A DNA stretch of 30,920 bases from Cladosporium sp. IMV 00045 (lineage: Eukaryota > Ascomycota > Dothideomycetes > Cladosporiales > Cladosporiaceae): positions 1 through 30,920 of the forward strand of contig MSJI02000703.1 in the NCBI GenBank assembly GCA_001931905.2. The letters are read 5' to 3'. How positions within the stretch are numbered: the stretch's first letter is position 1; every line of letters begins with the position of its first letter. The notes under the pieces were generated by a model. That model made no database searches. It was not told the DNA's origin and saw only the letters and a list, made by a program, of their open reading frames with translations. Positions 11,159 to 20,815 of the stretch are shown one piece after another. Made by a program: the position numbers and the translations under genes.

Positions 11159-12258
11159 ACAACGGCCAGAGAGAACGCCAGACTATGCGAGAGACTGCCT
11201 GCCGGGACTGACGCTACGAGGGTTTCAGGAGGCTGGCGTGTTGGACGAGCTTACCGGCGATCTTACTTGGAATAAAAGTAACAAAGAAAACGAGGCAGAG
11301 AAACTTATATCGTTATGGGGCACCTCGCGGATATAGAGCACGACTGAGACTGGAAAGGGCGATAATATAAGGATGAGTCTTTCAGTATATGGAATCTTTC
11401 CATATGTATCGGCAACTTCCATCCTCCACTTCTCTGCGAGCAGCACAATTTGATGGTGTGCATTCTTCGGCTTGTGCGATCGCTCCTGGTGATAGATTGA
11501 ACTTCCCTGCACCCGCAACTTCTGGTGCAATTGGGTGTGAAAGGGTTGTTCAAGCTGTGTATCTACTGTTGGGGCCATCCACTGCTTTATTCTCCCAGTG
11601 GGCCGGTGGCGGTCTGGATGCTCTTGTCCGGCAACCTTGAACAACTTCATCCTCTACAATGGCTTTGCAACATGAGGCCACGGCTATGAACAGCTTCCGC
11701 TTCTTCCCAGCGCGTTTTAAACTTTACATAAAGAGGCCCCTCTCGTCGTGCTATACAAAACAACAAAAGATTGACTAACGTTAGGTTGGCCATCCATTTT
11801 TTGTGCATCACAGTCATAAACATGTCTGAGTCTGCAGTTCGTATCGGAATCGGTAGGATGCTTTACTGTACTGTAGGCTTAACTAGCTGTCTCTGAAGAC
11901 TGGGGTTGTTGGACAGGACCCCTTCGCTCCTTGGCAATTCTATGACGGATCTATGCTCTAGAATCTGGCGTGTATGGAGCGGCGAGCTCTGCCTCCTTCT
12001 TCCACCTCTGCACGTCTTCCCACCTGCTTCTCATACTTTTACTGCAATCGCCTCCCTCATTTTAGAAAGGCAATGCAAATTGTCACAAAGAAAAACATCC
12101 AGCAACGGAGACTTTCTCTTGTATGATACGAATGGCACCCATGACGCACGCGACCGACAAACAAGAACAAAAAATTGAATGACCGTTGAGACGACTAGCA
12201 GTAACCCAGTTGTCTCTCACACATATACCTTTAAACACGGAAAGATCTACCAGTTACG
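11159..12258. other. Intergenic region, no supported gene
   Basis: A minus-strand open frame of 141 codons with an ATG (11650-11225) has no recognisable motif, and a plus-strand frame overlaps it. At 11822 an ATG in good context opens MSESAVRIGI and runs into a possible very short intron (GTAGGA...CTTAACTAG), but every continuation stops quickly. The last 200 bp must carry the promoter of the Cdc48 N-domain gene. Confidence 0.4.
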
Positions 12259-13164
12259 ATGACGATTATGGAGAAAAGCTTCCCAAGAGCTAGACATGAT
12301 GCAGCGCAAGCTATCTTTTCGAGGGTGGTTGATTTCACATCAGCATACGTGAAAGGAAGTCCGTTGGAACAATTTGCAAATTTGGCAACGACAACGTCGA
12401 CATATCATTGCAGAAAAGTGGATGCAATCGTCAACCCAAGGAGAGAGTCCAGCAGTATGATCGTTGGGGAATCCATCACTTTGGATAATTCTGTTCTCAG
12501 GCTCTCTGTCAATACCATGGACAAGCTGTTGCTGTCGCATGGCGATACAGCTCTGGTTGTGGGCAGTCTCAGAAGGGAAACTGTGCTCGTATGTCTACTT
12601 GACGAGGATCTTGATGATGGCTTCGTCCATACGAATAGCGTCGTTAGGCTCATTCTTGGTGTGACCCTTGGCGACGCTGTGGCCGTTTATCCATGCCCAG
12701 GTATCGGGTATCTCAACCGCGTGGTAGTTCTGCCTTTATTCGACGATGTCAGAAACCACCTTGGGTCTGTGTTTGATGAATACCTTCAACCATACTTCGA
12801 CGAGGCATACAGGCCGCTCGCGCAAGGTGACATTTTTACGTGTAAGTCTGCGACACGAACAGCAGCATTCAAAGTGTTCGAGATCGACCCGCCTGGATAC
12901 GGCATAGTCTCACAGAATACCATCATCTGTTGGCACGTGGACCATCCCAGGAAAGGAGACACCGCAGGGAAGAAATCAAAAGTTATTCGGGCATTTGGTA
13001 ATTACAGTGGTATTACCTTGGGTAGATACAATCTTTTCGACAGTGAACGACCGCCCTGGCGGGCCATCCAGGGAAAGCTTCGCGGGATTGGCTCAGGGAG
13101 AGGACATTACCGCTCACTATCGGTTGAGGCTTTAATCCCCAAAAGCGGAAATATTCAGTTCTAG
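12259..13164 (+). CDS. Stand-alone Cdc48/p97 N-domain protein lacking AAA ATPase modules, 301 aa
   Basis: Residues about 56-226 match the N-terminal domain of Cdc48/p97/VCP, the part that binds ubiquitin adaptors (Ufd1-Npl4, UBX/p47 proteins). Matching blocks include the NN double-psi barrel (DNSVLRLSVNTMDKL, HGDTALVVG, RRETVLVCLLDEDLDDG, VVRLILGVTLGDAV, VYPCPGIGYLNRVVVLPL) and the NC barrel (GSVFDEYLQPYFDEAYRPL, QGDIFT, FKVFEIDPPGYGIVSQNTI). In Cdc48 an N-D1 linker and two AAA+ rings follow, for roughly 800 residues in all. Here the protein ends at residue 301 with a divergent tail (FGNYSGITLGRY, then PPWRAIQGKLRGIGSG) that weakly recalls the start of D1 but has no Walker A. It is a single uninterrupted reading frame. 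By inference, a diverged duplicate fragment, perhaps retrotransposed, that could compete with Cdc48 for adaptors. An unseen AAA exon downstream is unlikely: 13165-13601 shows no AAA motif. Confidence 0.87.
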   Translation: MTIMEKSFPRARHDAAQAIFSRVVDFTSAYVKGSPLEQFANLATTTSTYHCRKVDAIVNPRRESSSMIVGESITLDNSVLRLSVNTMDKLLLSHGDTALVVGSLRRETVLVCLLDEDLDDGFVHTNSVVRLILGVTLGDAVAVYPCPGIGYLNRVVVLPLFDDVRNHLGSVFDEYLQPYFDEAYRPLAQGDIFTCKSATRTAAFKVFEIDPPGYGIVSQNTIICWHVDHPRKGDTAGKKSKVIRAFGNYSGITLGRYNLFDSERPPWRAIQGKLRGIGSGRGHYRSLSVEALIPKSGNIQF

Positions 13165-13601
13165 AAGCGGCGCACAAGTTACCAACCGGTGAAAGCACCA
13201 ATTTAAGGCTCTTATGGAAGTCATCATACCTTATCTCGGAGTTTTGACCTCCTTGCGCTATCCAGATATCGCTTTGCCCTACGACGCTTGTCCATAGTTG
13301 TTCGGTTAGAACTTAGGAACTCTTGGCTTTTAGAGCTTAGTGGAGACACATATGTTATTTTCCAGCGCTAAACCTCTCAAGCCATACTTTTAGTGATCGA
13401 AAAGTCCTACAGTTCGTAGGTGTGCGTGCTACGTGCAAGGCTGGTTCATTTCGGGATTTCTGTCGGCAATGCTAATGTTTGGGTTAGCGAGGAAATACTT
13501 ATAGACTGCGCCTGGATCGCTGTAGAGCAAAGAAAACACCACGCGATACAAAGTTCATTATTCATACATAAGCCTCCCTGGATCTCTCTCGAAAGTTCGC
13601 C
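13165..13601. other. Intergenic region, no AAA or other domain visible
   Basis: Read on both strands for a continuation of the Cdc48-like gene. No Walker A, Walker B or second-region-of-homology motif is present, and no feature was identified. Confidence 0.5.
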
Positions 13602-13841
13602 ATGCTTCATCAACAGCGCAGATGGGAAAGCGATAAAGCTCGCAGAGGATCGACTCGCGATCAGGCCCTCCGCCTCTATCAGCAAGCCCTGGCGGAGCTG
13701 GAGACACATTTCACGACTGCATTAAGCGCAACGCGGGCGCAAGCATCCCATTCAACCAAAGAAGTGCGGAAAGTAGACGGGGATAGCAAGAGACGTGGGA
13801 TTCGAATTGAAGACTTGTTAAACCCGGAGCGAGATAATTAG
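13602..13841 (+). CDS. Small hypothetical ORF, 79 aa
   Basis: The ATG-started frame encodes a charged, probably helical peptide (DQALRLYQQALAELETHF) and ends with a basic/acidic tail (RIEDLLNPERDN). I do not recognise it. It lies downstream of the Cdc48 N-domain gene on the same strand but too far away to be its tail. It could be the last exon of an unresolved gene or a chance frame. The only support is its protein-like composition. Confidence 0.3.
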   Translation: MLHQQRRWESDKARRGSTRDQALRLYQQALAELETHFTTALSATRAQASHSTKEVRKVDGDSKRRGIRIEDLLNPERDN

Positions 13842-14435
13842 GATCGGTGGACACATCGGGTAAGTTACGCCTTGACGCTCGTGACTATGAGAAGAGACGT
13901 GTGTTAACAAGTGGGCACCGAATAGATACTATCTTCTCAATTCTCCACTGAACACGGATTCCAAGTCACGCTATCAGACGCTCAAACGTTCCCTGACATG
14001 GCAGCGGAAGCGATTATTTATGGATGATTCCTTTAATTATGTAACCCAGTATTTGAAAACCTCGATTGTATCTGATACTTGATGGGCGGGCTTGATCCTT
14101 GTTATGCCATTCCATATGTATGCCTTCGGATAAAAATCTCATGCTGACGATGATAACTTGGATATTCCAATATGACGATTCTTCTTACTGTATGCGATCG
14201 TGCGTCTCGCGCGGATTATGATAAGCCGTCGACCTCAGCAGGCACATTCCCCACGAAGAACGCAGTCCCAAGGTCCTAGAGCCTTCCATTGCACGTTAAT
14301 AGTGCCGCAAATGACAAACTCTCGCTATACGTCACGAGGCCACCATGCGTGTTTACGCTGCGCTGTGGCAAGGGTAGCGGATGGTCCTGGTTGTTCTCCT
14401 TTTGTATCCACAAACAGCAACGACCACATGTGAGC
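13842..14435. other. Intergenic region, no supported gene
   Basis: Only short overlapping open frames are present. The right end is the 3' flank of the convergent SUR7-like gene. Confidence 0.5.
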
Positions 14436-15366
14436 CTACCCTTCCATCTTCCTCCGCCTACCCACCACACAATCTAAGCACCAAGCGAAACTCGCTAGTA
14501 ATAAACATGCCGTCGCAACCCAGGTGAGGATCATAAACTTCGAGCCTTTATCGGCGCTGAGGCCAATACGTGTACCATGTTTATTGACGATATCTGCCGC
14601 CTTTCCAGACATTGTATCTGCGATTCCAGATGCGATCACTGCGGTGAGCGCAGCGCTGGTACTGATGAAAGTATTGATACATCCGCTGCGGTGTCTGGAA
14701 GAGGAGATATGCAGCGCTGTGGCGACAATTGAGATCGTAATGAACACGATGTTGATGCAGTAGGATACAGACATGGCACGGGAAGCGATCCCCAGCGCAC
14801 CTATACCGTCGTCTATCTGGGAAGGCCAGCCTAACTCGGCGAGGTCTATTTGGGGTCCTTCGATGTCGTTCAGCTCTCGTTGAATCGTTTTGTGTGGATT
14901 GAATCCGGACTTGATTGTGCTACCACTACAGCTGGTCACATTTCTGCTTATGGTGCCTTTGGGAAGGGTGGCATTGGGCACATCGGTCGGGGTGTAGTAT
15001 CCCTCACAGAAATTCAGGAGATGAATGGAATAAAAGTCGTGTAGGCCGACGCCTTTCGCAAGGGAGTTGATGGAGTCGTTGATTCCATCTTGGACAGAGC
15101 TTGTGACATCGCCGAAGAAAGACAGAACTGGATTGCTTGAACCAGAGGCCGGGATGTCGAGGAGATTTCGTCCAACTTGAGATGTGTTCAGCTACATTGG
15201 ATTTTAGTGGAGATATTTGTCTAGGTCGCGCTCGTGACATTGCTCTTACCGTCAACACCGCAAATTCGTCCAGGAATCCTTGTTTCGAGCCGGCAAAAAG
15301 GCAAAGAAATGTGAGGATGAGAGCTACTACACTTAAAAGGCTGCAGAAAGCGGCTAGGAAGCGCAT
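14436..15366 (-). CDS. SUR7/PalI family four-helix plasma-membrane protein, 290 aa
   Basis: On the minus strand, exon 1 is 15366-15250 and exon 2 is 15191-14436, joined across a 58-nt intron (15249-15192, GTAAGA...TAG) in phase 0. TM1 (about residues 3-25) is MRFLAAF followed by Leu/Val-rich sequence. A long extracellular loop carries the NFCEGYYTP signature (Cys about 101) and N-glycosylation sequons near NATLP and NVTSC. TM2 lies at about 180-202, TM3 at about 209-231 and TM4 at about 258-280, before a short basic cytosolic tail (GRRRKMEG). This layout is the SUR7/PalI fold. SUR7 proteins mark eisosome/MCC plasma-membrane domains and act in cell-wall integrity and endocytosis; PalI acts in ambient-pH sensing. 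Which subgroup applies cannot be told. The gene is divergent from the secreted-protein gene at 16068 and no break is visible. Confidence 0.83.
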
Positions 15367-16067
15367 ATCTGGTATAAGCGCGACGTTATTGCTGCAATTG
15401 GATGTTGATATGTGGCTAATGAGACAGTGCGATATGTGCAAGCGTCTTGTGATTTTTCGATATCTGCTTACGGGAATTATAGGCAACATCTTTTTAGGGT
15501 ACTGGGTATGTCTCGCCTTAGTACTCTTCGAAGAGATTGCTTCTACTCACTTTGTCCGCTATGGTTATTGAAGTGGTGATGATACTCATGGTCATGGTTG
15601 TGGTCCCTGGGTGCGAAAAGCAGTCTTTAGTATTGGCGACGCTGGCACTGTGTCGGAGCCATCACATTTGGCGTCTTCTCGCGACACATTGAGGAAGGAG
15701 GCCGGGGTATCCTTCCAAAAGGGGGCTGTACTGCACCACATTATAGTGCCATCGTTGGCACTCGGAGTCTGTGCTCCACGTTCTGGCTGTCTGTCGTTGG
15801 AAAGGGTGGGGAGAGGGGGGCTGAAATATGAGAGCTTTCTCATCGAATTTCATCGGTCCACCACCAAACGCTTTGCATGCAAACGATATAAAAGTACAGA
15901 TCGAACGCCTCAAGAAACTTTGTTGTCCTAAAGCACAGTACACAGCACAATCACATCTTCACAAGCATTGATATCAGGCCGCTCTCCATCACATTCGGTC
16001 TTGCGTTTCGCGTACTTGCCTGTACTTACCAGAGCTATCTTCTTCGCTCATCCAAATCGCTGCCAGA
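15367..16067. promoter_or_regulatory. Shared intergenic region between divergent SUR7-like and secreted-protein genes
   Basis: These roughly 700 bp separate two genes transcribed away from each other, so they must hold both promoters. The right side has a clear TATA box. The left side, close to the SUR7-like start, has no obvious TATA. Confidence 0.5.
15887..15892 (+). promoter_or_regulatory. TATA box of the secreted-protein gene
   Basis: TATAAA in the context CGATATAAAAGTACAG lies about 180 bp upstream of the ATG at 16068. This predicts a transcript start near 15917-15930 and a 5' leader of about 140-150 nt. A strong TATA fits an inducible gene. Confidence 0.45.
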
Positions 16068-16991
16068 ATGCATCTGCATACTGCACTTGTGTTGCCGTGC
16101 CTTTTTGCGGGTGTGCTTGCCGAGACGCATCAGATCAAAGGTTCGCTATCGAAATTTAAGGCCGTTAGTTCAGTGGATGGTAAAGATGCCACCGACAAGG
16201 TCTACAATAGCTGCAAAGAGCTGGACCAAGATGGGAGTAAAGTCAGCGACGGCAGCGTATGCGTCTCGAAGCTGCTGGAACTCACCTTTTTGGCCATGAC
16301 TGCTGGATAAGATGTGATGTTGATCAAAAACAACACTGTCCTTGACACCCATCCAACGGTCGAGGCGGCCGCCGACTCCATCACGACCGCCGATCCGTCG
16401 CGGTCCGCCCCGCTCGAGAACTATGGCGCCAACTCGAAGCGAAGCGACGTTGTAGAGGGTGATATGCTTCTAGAAAGAATGAACGAGCGTATTTCTCAGC
16501 GGTCTCGCGGCGAGCATCCGGTGCGTGTCGTCCATGTCGGCGCTTCAAACGTGCATCCCAGGGATGGTATCGCTGTACGTACCGACGTGCGCAGCGAAGA
16601 TGCCGTCCTTCACGTACACACCAATGGCTCTCACGCAACTGCCGCTTTCGAAAGAAGCGTTGCTCCGCAGATGGATCGAAGGGACGAGATTGCCACCCAA
16701 AGTCACAGATATCAGTTCGCTGAAGGAGCCAAAGGCATCAAGATGCAACTTCAGTGGGCAGAGAACAAGGATGGATGTAACGTGAGCCCCAGAGACTTGG
16801 GTGTTTTCGCTAGTGCCTTTGGGTTCGGAGATGGTAAGACTGAGCCGGCATTCAAGGAGTCTGACTCGTGGAAGTACGTGGTGTGCGACAGAAAGGACAA
16901 CGCGAAGCTGTTCCAAGGTAAACTGATCTCGCAGACAGTCGATACTGATCTTAGATATGAGGGCGGCGATGATTTCATGGATTGCGAGTAG
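16068..16991 (+). CDS. Predicted secreted protein, about 282 aa if spliced
   Basis: The ATG (context CCAGAATGC) opens a signal peptide (MHLHTALVLPCLFAGVLA, likely cleaved after Ala18). The same frame stays open from 16068 to 16991 except for one TAA (16308-16310). A candidate 75-nt intron (16237-16311: GTAAAG donor, CATGAC-like branch, ATAAG acceptor) is a multiple of three, removes the stop and leaves the frame unchanged. Its AAG end is also used by the patatin-like gene's intron. Spliced, the mature protein has four cysteines (NSCKE, DGCNV, VVCDR, MDCE) and a Lys-Arg pair near residue 99 that kexin could cut. Unspliced, it is an 80-residue secreted peptide. I do not recognise the family. 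A small secreted protein in an accessory region invites comparison with effectors, but nothing here shows that role. A true nonsense mutation is the alternative. Confidence 0.6.
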
Positions 16992-19248
16992 GTGTGGCAG
17001 TTGTAGTTTTGCTTCAACTGGGTGAGAAGAATTGCAGTCAAAATTTGGAAGGCTTCCAGCTGGTAGTGTCCTTTGTTTCCCTACGCTAGACAGCAGAGAT
17101 ATGTAAGGTAGCATTGTCGAGCAGACCATGGATTTCGAAATCAACAGGTTTCGGCATTTTTGGATGGCGGCATTGTACTGCCACGTGAGGTATCTCTGCA
17201 AGCAAATGAAACTCAATTCTCAAAGGAACGATAAAGCTTTGGTAAATTTGGATGCGAATTGCAACCGCTTTCTGTATATCGGTGATGGAGATCGCGTGCA
17301 GGGAAGATCCCGTGTCCCACAAAATGTCTGCTTGAGACAAGAACAGACTTTGTGCAGTGGTCGTGCACCAGAAGTCGTTGGCTCGGGTCGCTGGCATTCC
17401 CAGCCGATGCCGTGCTCCATGGTAGCGGTGCCTGTCAAAAATTCGAATGCTTAGCCGATAGCCAGAAAATTGAACTTGATTCCACCAACAGGCAATGTGC
17501 GTGACTTATGATAAGAGGTGTGTGGTCATCACGTGCGCATGTATTGCCACGTCGTGAAGCATGTGCAGTAGACACTAGTTCTAATGTGCTGTTACTCTTC
17601 GCTTGGCCGATCACCCATGACCACCCAGAGCACATGGTACCTTGTCGTTCTCAATCACATGCAGTCAGACGGCGTCTAGCGCGCACGCATAGAAACCCAA
17701 GTGGCTTGCATCTTACATACAGAACGCGACCCCAGGTTTTGAAGCGACATTGCGAAATATTGACGGCGAGCAGGATGGTACGAACCAAGATTGGAGCAAA
17801 AAGCACAACTCGAAGTCACATATGGCTCGAAGACGGCTGACATGGCATAATCTGCAGATCATGCGGGCGTGACGAGCAGAAACGTTACGGTCTAAGCAAA
17901 CGGTGACGAGAGAATAACACAAACGCCAGTACGCAGGATGCAGCCAATACGCAAACTACATGCAAGCAATGTTTTGCACGCGAGGGTGACCTCTCGTTAA
18001 TGTGAGCATTTGTGGGTTGGTTGATTGTTGTCTAGTATAGGCACGCGGTCTGATCAACCGGGCCTTTGTGTCTAGTGTCTTGGCAAGCTAATCCTGCGAT
18101 CTGCGACTTGGATTCCCAAAGTGCCTCGGCCTGCGAGTATGCAATCTTCGTCCGGTATGCAAGATACGCTTTCGAGCAACTCAATACGAGGGACCTGCGC
18201 TTGCAAACCGACTCTTGGCTCTTTCCACGTTCACTCGAGACATAGTGGACCGAGCCGACTGGCCGCAAGGTACACAAGATAATTCTGTTATAAGTCCTAA
18301 ATGTGCAACTTTGTCAAGGCTTTCGGATGAAGAGCCTAAAACGTGGATAGATCTACAAAGCCCTCATTCGGGGAACCGAGTCATTCATTACGGTTACCCC
18401 GCTCCACGTGTGCAGGTGAAGACTAGCTTGGCAATAGGACATATGCATGGGCGTAACAAGCGGTTCCAACAGCCACCGGTTAAGCTCTATCACGTCAGAT
18501 TCGTGGTTTTCAAGCAGAAAGAGCTAGTATGCTTGCATTCACGAACGAAATCACACAGTACGCGTATAAACTTTCGTGCCCAAACGATTACAGACTGCAG
18601 AGACGGGTATTTGCAGTAGTCAGACGTATGCGCCACCGGTATACGTTCCATGCCAATCAGTGGAGGGCAGCGCGGGCTGACTGTGCATGATGCTGCATGG
18701 GAGCCTGCAGACATGCGTAGCACGGTGCATGCATGCACCGAGTGTTGTGTGTATGTGCGTGTCGTCCACAACCCTGGCAATAAATCCCAGGGCGATGCAG
18801 CCCACAGCCGTAGAATGAGCCGCATGTCGCTGCGGCCAGACTAGAAGAGTGAGGAGCTAGGGCCATCATCATCTCCTTGAGCTCCACATGGCTCACACAG
18901 AGTGACTTGAACCTAAATAAGTCTGTCGACACGGGTGCAAGTTCCGTCTGCCTATCGCTTGATATGATAAGTTAGCAGTGGGGTTGCTTGCAAGTCAAGT
19001 TCATCGCAGGTCAAGCAAGAACTAAGCACAGCAGCATCTAAAATTCACCCAGCGTACGTCTCTAATCCTCGATGACCGCTGCTAAACATCATCGCCTAAA
19101 CATTGTCAACTAAAGTCCGATGACTATAGTAGGATCTTGAATCGCATAAGAAGACGAATCGTCTCACGATGACGGCACTCGTATGCAAGACCACACATAT
19201 CTGGGCTATTTCCACCTCCACTACACCGATCATTGAGAATAAAGCAAA
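16992..19248. other. Long intergenic region with one perfect palindrome
   Basis: More than 2 kb without a supportable gene. Open frames of 60-134 codons occur on both strands; the most protein-like (plus strand, around 18090-18619 in two frames) has no motif or start. No tRNA-like cloverleaf or transposon ends were seen. Confidence 0.45.
18723..18740. repeat. 18-bp perfect palindrome
   Basis: CGGTGCATGCATGCACCG reads the same on both strands and contains overlapping GCATGC cores. It lies in a non-coding stretch rich in GCATG/TGCATG words. Confidence 0.8.
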
Positions 19249-19764
19249 ATGCCACGATACCATACTGTACAGCCTGGCGTGCACTTCGTCAGCCCACAAG
19301 TCCCCATCGCTTTGCTTGAGCCTGGCATTAAACCCCCATTCGCAGCCTACGGAGCCGATCTGATCATTTGCAATCGAATCCCAAAGATGCCGCAGCACTC
19401 AACGCCATGTATCCCCGCAGGGGCATTCATAAGACAGCTGCGATGAGCAACCCTGATTCGGATCAGAAGTTCACTATTGATATATCTTCCCAATCGAAGT
19501 GAATTCATCAGCTCCAAGCTTTCTTCACCCCTCTTCAGGCACGGCCTCGACGAAATCCTTACATTCTTCGAGACCGCGAATCAAGCTTGGGTTGGACGCA
19601 TCATGGATTCACTGCGCTGCCTTACTGGCGTCGACCTAGTGCCAGCTCACCGGCAACCGCAGGTCAATTTCCGCATCTTCGACTACAATCCTGAGGCAGC
19701 ATCTCCAAACAGCAATAATTTCGGTGTTGTTCGGAATACTGCGCTGAAAATGGTAGTTGAATGA
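19249..19764 (+). pseudogene. Possible remnant of a 2-oxoglutarate/Fe(II) oxygenase-like gene
   Basis: One frame is open from 19249 to 19764 except for a TGA (19444-19446, plausibly from CGA). The distal part (FETANQAWVGRIMDSLRCL, TGVDLVPAHRQPQ, FRIFDYNPEAASPNSN) loosely resembles the segment before the HxD iron site of isopenicillin-N-synthase-like oxygenases. The expected HTD is replaced by RNTA, and the frame ends soon after. A second frame overlapping the TGA starts MSNPDSDQKFTIDISSQSK and stops, as if a frameshift separates it from the distal part. The family guess is from memory of fungal sequences and weak; a random frame is possible. Confidence 0.25.
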
Positions 19765-20815
19765 CCAGATTTTTGCATAAGTTAACGTGAAACTATTCAT
19801 GCCGTGTCCATTTAGTAACTAAGATCAGATCAAAATTCTGTTCTCGCCAACTGTGAAACTCGCTCTGCCTGCAAGCTCCTCCGGGAATCATTTTTCGGGA
19901 CGGAGTGTATGTTTCTCAGACCAGGTATTTGCTATCTTCTGCGTGTAGACCGACACGCATATCTTCCGCTTTCACACGGAGGCCATTGGCCCGCTCTGCC
20001 TTAATGAAGCGCAGCACGCCCGATAGCTCGCGCACCCTCTCGGCCAGGGCGACTATGGAACGCTGCTGTTGTCGACGACTTCTCTTGCAGCTTTTGGGCT
20101 TCTGCCACACCTCGGGTGCCTTTGTCACCAGGGACGAGGAAGGTTGTCGCTCGGTGACCGAGGTCTTCCGTCTCTGAGATGGTGTCGGGCCAAGGCTGCA
20201 TTAGGGTCATGCCGTTATCATAGAAGCCCTGTCTTGGGCCTGCCTAACGTAAACCGCGGGGTAGTCGGTCACGCGGGGAAGTCGGTCAAAGATTCGTCGC
20301 GCTGTCTACATTAAATTCATTTCCGCCCCCTACCCTCAATCCTGAGTAGTATGCTACAAAGATTCAAGGTTCCGATCCTTGAACCAACCAGATATCTTGC
20401 TACGGCTCCAAAACAGCGCTCAAATTCTTCATTACGTCCGCCAGTACGACCTTTGTATGGACCAAATTCATTCATTTTCACCCTTTCACCTGCTATTCGC
20501 CTTTGTCTGCCTGCTTTCCCTACTGTATTTCGCCTTTTGAAGTTCTCGTTCCTCTGCACGGCACGTCCCGCGCTTCCACATTCCACGGCCTAGCCTCGCA
20601 CGTTCATGCTTGAAGTGCAATACCCTGGCTCTTACCCATGCATGGTTTCCGTAAACAGCAAGCGTTCGGACATGGGTGGCATGATCTCCACGGAACACAT
20701 TGTCGCGAGCGACGCGTTACGCGTGCGGATCCGTAGTATTTACCATCTTTTCACTATGTTGCGATGATGCTTGCTTTTCCCGTCCCCCGCCTTCCCTCCC
20801 CTGAGTTCGCTCAAC
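19765..20815. other. Intergenic region with a possible frameshifted coiled-coil fragment
   Basis: On the minus strand between about 20210 and 19916, two frames read as one amphipathic helix if a frameshift near 20060 is allowed: AEAQKLQEKSSTTA in one frame, then LAERVRELSGVLRFIKAERA in the other, ending at 19916. It may be a broken tail of a coiled-coil protein. The rest shows only short open frames and, before 20816, a pyrimidine-rich leader (CCCGTCCCCCGCCTTCCCTC). Confidence 0.25.

Noticed and set aside
11225..11650. Minus-strand ATG-started frame of 141 codons
   Set aside because: No recognisable motif, Ser/Leu-rich tail and no splice or promoter support; an equally long plus-strand frame overlaps it.
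16545..17216. Minus-strand open frame of 223 codons opposite the secreted-protein gene
   Set aside because: It mirrors the coding frame of the plus-strand gene and has no motif or splice signals. The plus strand has a signal peptide and TATA box.
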